NCBI RefSeq assembly: GCF_000454065.1
Contig: NZ_KE695650.1
Location: 413,796-477,795 of the forward strand
DNA length: 64,000 nt
Source of the DNA: Brevibacillus thermoruber 423
GTDB lineage: Bacteria; Bacillota; Bacilli; Brevibacillales; Brevibacillaceae
Reading direction: 5' to 3'
The first letter of the stretch is position 1; every line of letters starts with the position of its first letter. Below are positions 61,514-64,000 of this stretch, in pieces. Both the position numbers and the translations under genes were made by a program. The notes under the pieces are model-generated. The model made no database searches. It worked only from the letters and a program-made list of their open reading frames with translations, and was not told where the DNA came from.

Positions 61514-62644
61514 ATGACGGACCTGCGTTTTCTGCTGGCCGAACGAACAGAGATGAGAAGGGAGGACTGGCTGTTTGCCCCGCTGTTTTTCCGCCTCCAT
61601 CGGGAGGATGACCGCCGCCGCTTGCAGGACCTGTGCCGCAGGCAAGACGATGTCGTGATTCTCAATCCGTTTCGCGGACAGGTGGAGGAACTGATCAAGG
61701 CGAAGCATCCGGACCGCCGGTTCAGCCGGGAAGAGCTGTCCGAGGCGGTCGAAGACTATCTGGGGGAGGCCCCCGAGGAAAAAGGCGTATGGGTGTACTA
61801 CCCCTGGCGCAGGACCCTCGTGCACCTGCTGGACGAGGAGGAGTTCGTGTTTGTGCGGACGAACCGGAACCGAAACAAGATCACGCAGCAGGAACAAGAG
61901 GTGTTGTCCCGGAAGGCGATCGGGGTGATCGGCCTTTCCGTCGGCCAGTCCCTCGCGCTCACGCTGGCGATGGAACGGGTGTGCGGCGAGATTCGCCTGG
62001 CCGATTTCGACACGCTGGAACTCTCCAACCTTAATCGCATCCGGACCGGCGTTCACCACCTGGGCATGCCGAAAATCATCGTCACGGCGCGGGAGATTGC
62101 GGAGATCGATCCTTTTTTGAAAGTGGTCTGCTTTGCCGACGGGGCCAACGAGGAGAATCTGGACCGCTTTCTGTTGGAAGGCGGACGGCTGGACATCCTG
62201 GTGGACGAATGCGACAGCCTGAACATGAAGATCCTGAGCCGGCTCAAAGCCAGGGCGCTGGGCATCCCCGTCGTGATGGACACCAGCGACAGGGGACTTG
62301 TGGACGTGGAACGGTTCGACCTTGAACCGGACCGGCCGATTTTGCACGGGCTGGTCGACGGATTGGACTACGACACTCTAAAGGGGCTGTCCAACCAGGA
62401 GAAAATCCCCCATGTGCTGCGGATCGTCGGGAACGACGCCATCTCAGCGCGCTTGCGAGCGTCGCTGGCGGAGGTGGGCAAAACCGTCTGCACCTGGCCG
62501 CAGTTGGCCTCGTCCGTCACGCTGGGGGCGGCCGTGGGCACCGACGTCTGCCGCCGGATCGCGCTCGGGCAGTTTCGCGCTTCCGGCCGATATTACGTCG
62601 ATCTGGAACAGTTGATCGCCGACGGGAATTGCCTGGTTGTCTGA
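61514..62644 (+). CDS. ThiF/E1-like adenylating enzyme with N-terminal extension
   Basis: The 376-residue protein has an N-terminal region of about 130 residues (LLAERTEMRREDWLFAPLFF, then a charged linker), and an E1-like ThiF domain: GVIGLSVGQSLALTLAMERV (nucleotide loop), DFDTLELSNLNRIRTGVHHL (the acidic-plus-Asn-Arg E1 signature) and VDECDSLNMKILSRLKARAL. The usual active-site cysteine is not evident after IPVVMDTSDRG. Such E1 domains adenylate C-termini of Ub-like or peptide substrates. The ATG has GAAAGGGGAGG upstream. It is transcribed with the upstream unknown gene. Confidence 0.85.
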   Translation: MTDLRFLLAERTEMRREDWLFAPLFFRLHREDDRRRLQDLCRRQDDVVILNPFRGQVEELIKAKHPDRRFSREELSEAVEDYLGEAPEEKGVWVYYPWRRTLVHLLDEEEFVFVRTNRNRNKITQQEQEVLSRKAIGVIGLSVGQSLALTLAMERVCGEIRLADFDTLELSNLNRIRTGVHHLGMPKIIVTAREIAEIDPFLKVVCFADGANEENLDRFLLEGGRLDILVDECDSLNMKILSRLKARALGIPVVMDTSDRGLVDVERFDLEPDRPILHGLVDGLDYDTLKGLSNQEKIPHVLRIVGNDAISARLRASLAEVGKTVCTWPQLASSVTLGAAVGTDVCRRIALGQFRASGRYYVDLEQLIADGNCLVV

Positions 62645-62653
62645 GGTTTGGCT

Positions 62654-62683
62654 TTGACCGATCTTCCCCTCTAGTGCTACACT
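62654..62683 (+). promoter_or_regulatory. Promoter for yebC-family gene
   Basis: TTGACC (62654-62659) and TACACT (62678-62683) are 18 bases apart. Confidence 0.65.
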
Positions 62684-62722
62684 TAGACATGGTATTTCTG
62701 TATGTGATGAGGAGAGTTGGTT

Positions 62723-63475
62723 ATGCCGAAGTTCAAACTGTTTGCCGCCAAAAAGGGCGCAGCCGACCAGAAAAGGAACAACCAATTTGTCAAATTTGCC
62801 CGGCAGATTTACGTGGAGGCGAAGAAAGGCGGGCCCGACCCGAACGCCAATCTGAAGCTGAAAGCGATCATCGCCAACGCGCGAGCCATCAATATGCCGG
62901 TGGAAAATATCGAACGCGCGATCAAAAAGGCGACGGACACCGGAAACGCCGACAACTACGAAGAAATCCGCTACGAAGGATACGGACCGGGCGGCGTGGC
63001 CGTCATCGTCGAATGCCTGACGGACAACCGCAACCGGACCGCGGCCGACGTGCGCGCCATCTTCAACAAGCGCGGCGGCAACCTGGGGGAGACCGGTTCC
63101 GTCAGCTTCATGTTTGACAAGAAAGGCGTCATCACCATCGACCGCGAAGCGTTTCCCGTCGACGAGGACACCATCCTGATGCAGGCGCTCGAAGCCGGTG
63201 CCGAGGACATGGTGACCAACGAGGACTCCTACGAGATTTTGACCCACCCGCACGAGCTGGAACAGGTCAAAAGCGGACTGGAAGCGGAAGGCTACACGTT
63301 TGCAAACGCGTCCGTTCAGTGGATTCCGCAGAACACCGTCAAGATCAGCGGCGAGGATGCCGCGAAAATGCTCAAGATGATGGAGGCTTTCGAAGAGAAC
63401 GACGACGTCCAAAACGTCTACGCCAACTACGAAATTGACGACGAGGAAATGGAACGCCTGCTGAACGAAAAATAA
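62723..63475 (+). CDS. YebC/PmpR family protein
   Basis: The 250-residue protein has the three-domain YebC architecture: KRNNQFVKFARQIYVEAKKG, NMPVENIERAIKKATDTGNA, YEEIRYEGYGPGGVAVIVEC with NRTAADVRAIFNKRGGNLGE, and a C-terminal domain with VQWIPQNTVKISGEDAAKML. The first residues (MPKFKLFAAKKGAADQKRNN) differ from the MGRKW start of some Bacillus members. YebC proteins bind DNA as regulators in some bacteria and promote translation of proline stretches in others. ATG 62723 has GAGGAG upstream. Confidence 0.9.
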   Translation: MPKFKLFAAKKGAADQKRNNQFVKFARQIYVEAKKGGPDPNANLKLKAIIANARAINMPVENIERAIKKATDTGNADNYEEIRYEGYGPGGVAVIVECLTDNRNRTAADVRAIFNKRGGNLGETGSVSFMFDKKGVITIDREAFPVDEDTILMQALEAGAEDMVTNEDSYEILTHPHELEQVKSGLEAEGYTFANASVQWIPQNTVKISGEDAAKMLKMMEAFEENDDVQNVYANYEIDDEEMERLLNEK

Positions 63476-63487
63476 CGCGGCGCATTC

Positions 63488-63519
63488 GGCCATCTCGCTA
63501 GGGCGAGGTGGCCTTTTTT
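63488..63519 (+). terminator. First terminator after yebC-family gene
   Basis: GGCCATCTCGC (63488-63498) pairs with GCGAGGTGGCC (63503-63513) with one G-T pair, then six Ts. Confidence 0.9.
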
Positions 63520-63525
63520 CGGGCC

Positions 63526-63566
63526 TCACCCGTCACAGCGCGAGCGACGGCCGGGTGGTTTTTTTG
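63526..63566 (+). terminator. Second, tandem terminator
   Basis: CACCCG (63527-63532) pairs with CGGGTG (63552-63557), followed by seven Ts. It backs up the first hairpin before parE. Confidence 0.65.
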
Positions 63567-63608
63567 CCCGCGGAATCGCATTTTCTCGCCGTCCACCGAC
63601 AGCAGGCG

Positions 63609-63638
63609 TTGAATACAATCAATTCCATACGGTACAAT
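63609..63638 (+). promoter_or_regulatory. parE promoter and structured leader
   Basis: TTGAAT (63609-63614) and TACAAT (63633-63638) are 18 bases apart. The following leader of about 140 bases contains small inverted repeats: AACGG/CCGTT (63673-63692) and a GC-rich CGCGGC/GCCGCG stem (63730-63745). Confidence 0.6.
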
Positions 63639-63785
63639 AGCGATTAAGTGTTCGCTTTTTACCCGGACGGAGAACGGAACGTCACGTCCGTTGCACAAGG
63701 GCGACCACGGCTCCGCTTTTCGCCCAGGGCGCGGCCGGCGCCGCGTTTCCTTGCGCAAGTTGAAGAAGCAGAGGGGAGAACGCGA

Positions 63786-64000
63786 TTGAAGGAAACAGAT
63801 ACGCTTACGTATACCGAAGAAGACATTCAGGTGCTGGAAGGCCTGATTGCCGTGCGCAAACGGCCGGGCATGTACATAGGTTCCACCGGCAGCCGCGGAC
63901 TTCACCATCTCCTGTGGGAGATCGTGGACAACGCCAAAGACGAAACGCTGGCCGGTTTTAACGATACGATCATCGTCACCCTGCACAAGGACGGCAGCGT
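63786..64000 (+). CDS. parE: Topoisomerase IV subunit B ParE, N-terminal part
   Basis: The gene runs off the right edge. Seventy-one codons show the GHKL ATPase start: [20 protein letters not shown], then [20 protein letters not shown] and [12 protein letters not shown]. The catalytic Glu and Asn lie in EIVDN. Such starts occur in both GyrB and ParE; ParE is preferred because no gyrA/recF context is near and the start residues are short, but GyrB is not excluded. TTG 63786 has AGAGGGGAG upstream. Confidence 0.75.
   Translation, partial: MKETDTLTYTEEDIQVLEGLIAVRKRPGMYIGSTGSRGLHHLLWEIVDNAKDETLAGFNDTIIVTLHKDGS

Overview
This window is a GC-rich chromosomal segment of an endospore-forming member of the Bacilli, most likely Brevibacillus or a close Paenibacillaceae relative. 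That placement is an inference. It rests on a Bacillus-type gene order (miaB-ricA-cotE-mutS-mutL-miaA-hfq-spoVK-hflX-ynbB-glnR-glnA-lexA/yneA), many sporulation genes (cotE, spoVK, spo0E-like, sspP, a SleB-like hydrolase, an orphan PAS kinase), strong GGAGG ribosome binding sites and abundant intrinsic terminators. No CRISPR array, prophage or complete insertion sequence was seen.

Layout. 1-345: start of an SLH surface protein. 578-3227: miaB, ricA, cotE. 3346-4638: a COOH-NH2 ligase behind a sigma-K-like promoter. 4759-11509: mutS, mutL, an RsmJ-like methyltransferase, miaA, hfq. 11664-18086: DUF4184 membrane protein, spoVK, hflX, ynbB-like PLP enzyme, then glnR-glnA with a perfect GlnR box. 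18129-21836: small genes and the divergent lexA/yneA SOS locus with four LexA-like boxes, then DUF896 and crcB. 21870-27424: helD, an IscA-like protein without cysteines, threonine aldolase, tRNA-Ser(GGA), an amino acid permease. 27747-33971: a small protein, an esterase, and pdhABCD with a CcpA-type cre site and a large dyad at its promoter. 34119-37916: spo0E-like gene, sspP, and a translationally coupled HEPN / ABC-F pair. 37993-47989: mostly lineage-specific small proteins and DUF families plus a DEAD-box helicase and a Hanks-type kinase. 47990-48461 has no protein gene but holds a candidate structured RNA. 48462-51308: SleB-like hydrolase, lipoprotein cyclophilin, a trans-sulfuration PLP enzyme. 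51601-57487: a six-gene operon headed by an ECF sigma factor and encoding an ABC exporter. 57539-57916: a truncated epimerase. 58062-64000: sensor kinase, DUF1292, YflT-like protein, an unrecognised protein paired with a ThiF/E1-like enzyme, a YebC-family protein, and the start of parE.

How the genes work together. Much of the left half is core information processing: tRNA A37 modification (MiaA, MiaB), mismatch repair (MutS, MutL), RNA chaperone and GTPase functions (Hfq, HflX), nitrogen control (GlnR, GlnA), SOS control (LexA, YneA) and pyruvate oxidation (PdhABCD). The right half is more accessory. The least explained units are the ThiF-like plus unknown-protein pair, the ECF/ABC operon with a terminator hairpin right after its promoter, the HEPN/ABC-F pair, the cotE-adjacent amidoligase and the 48.15-48.37 kb RNA. 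Several terminators place the stop codon of one or both neighbouring genes in the hairpin loop, showing compact gene ends.
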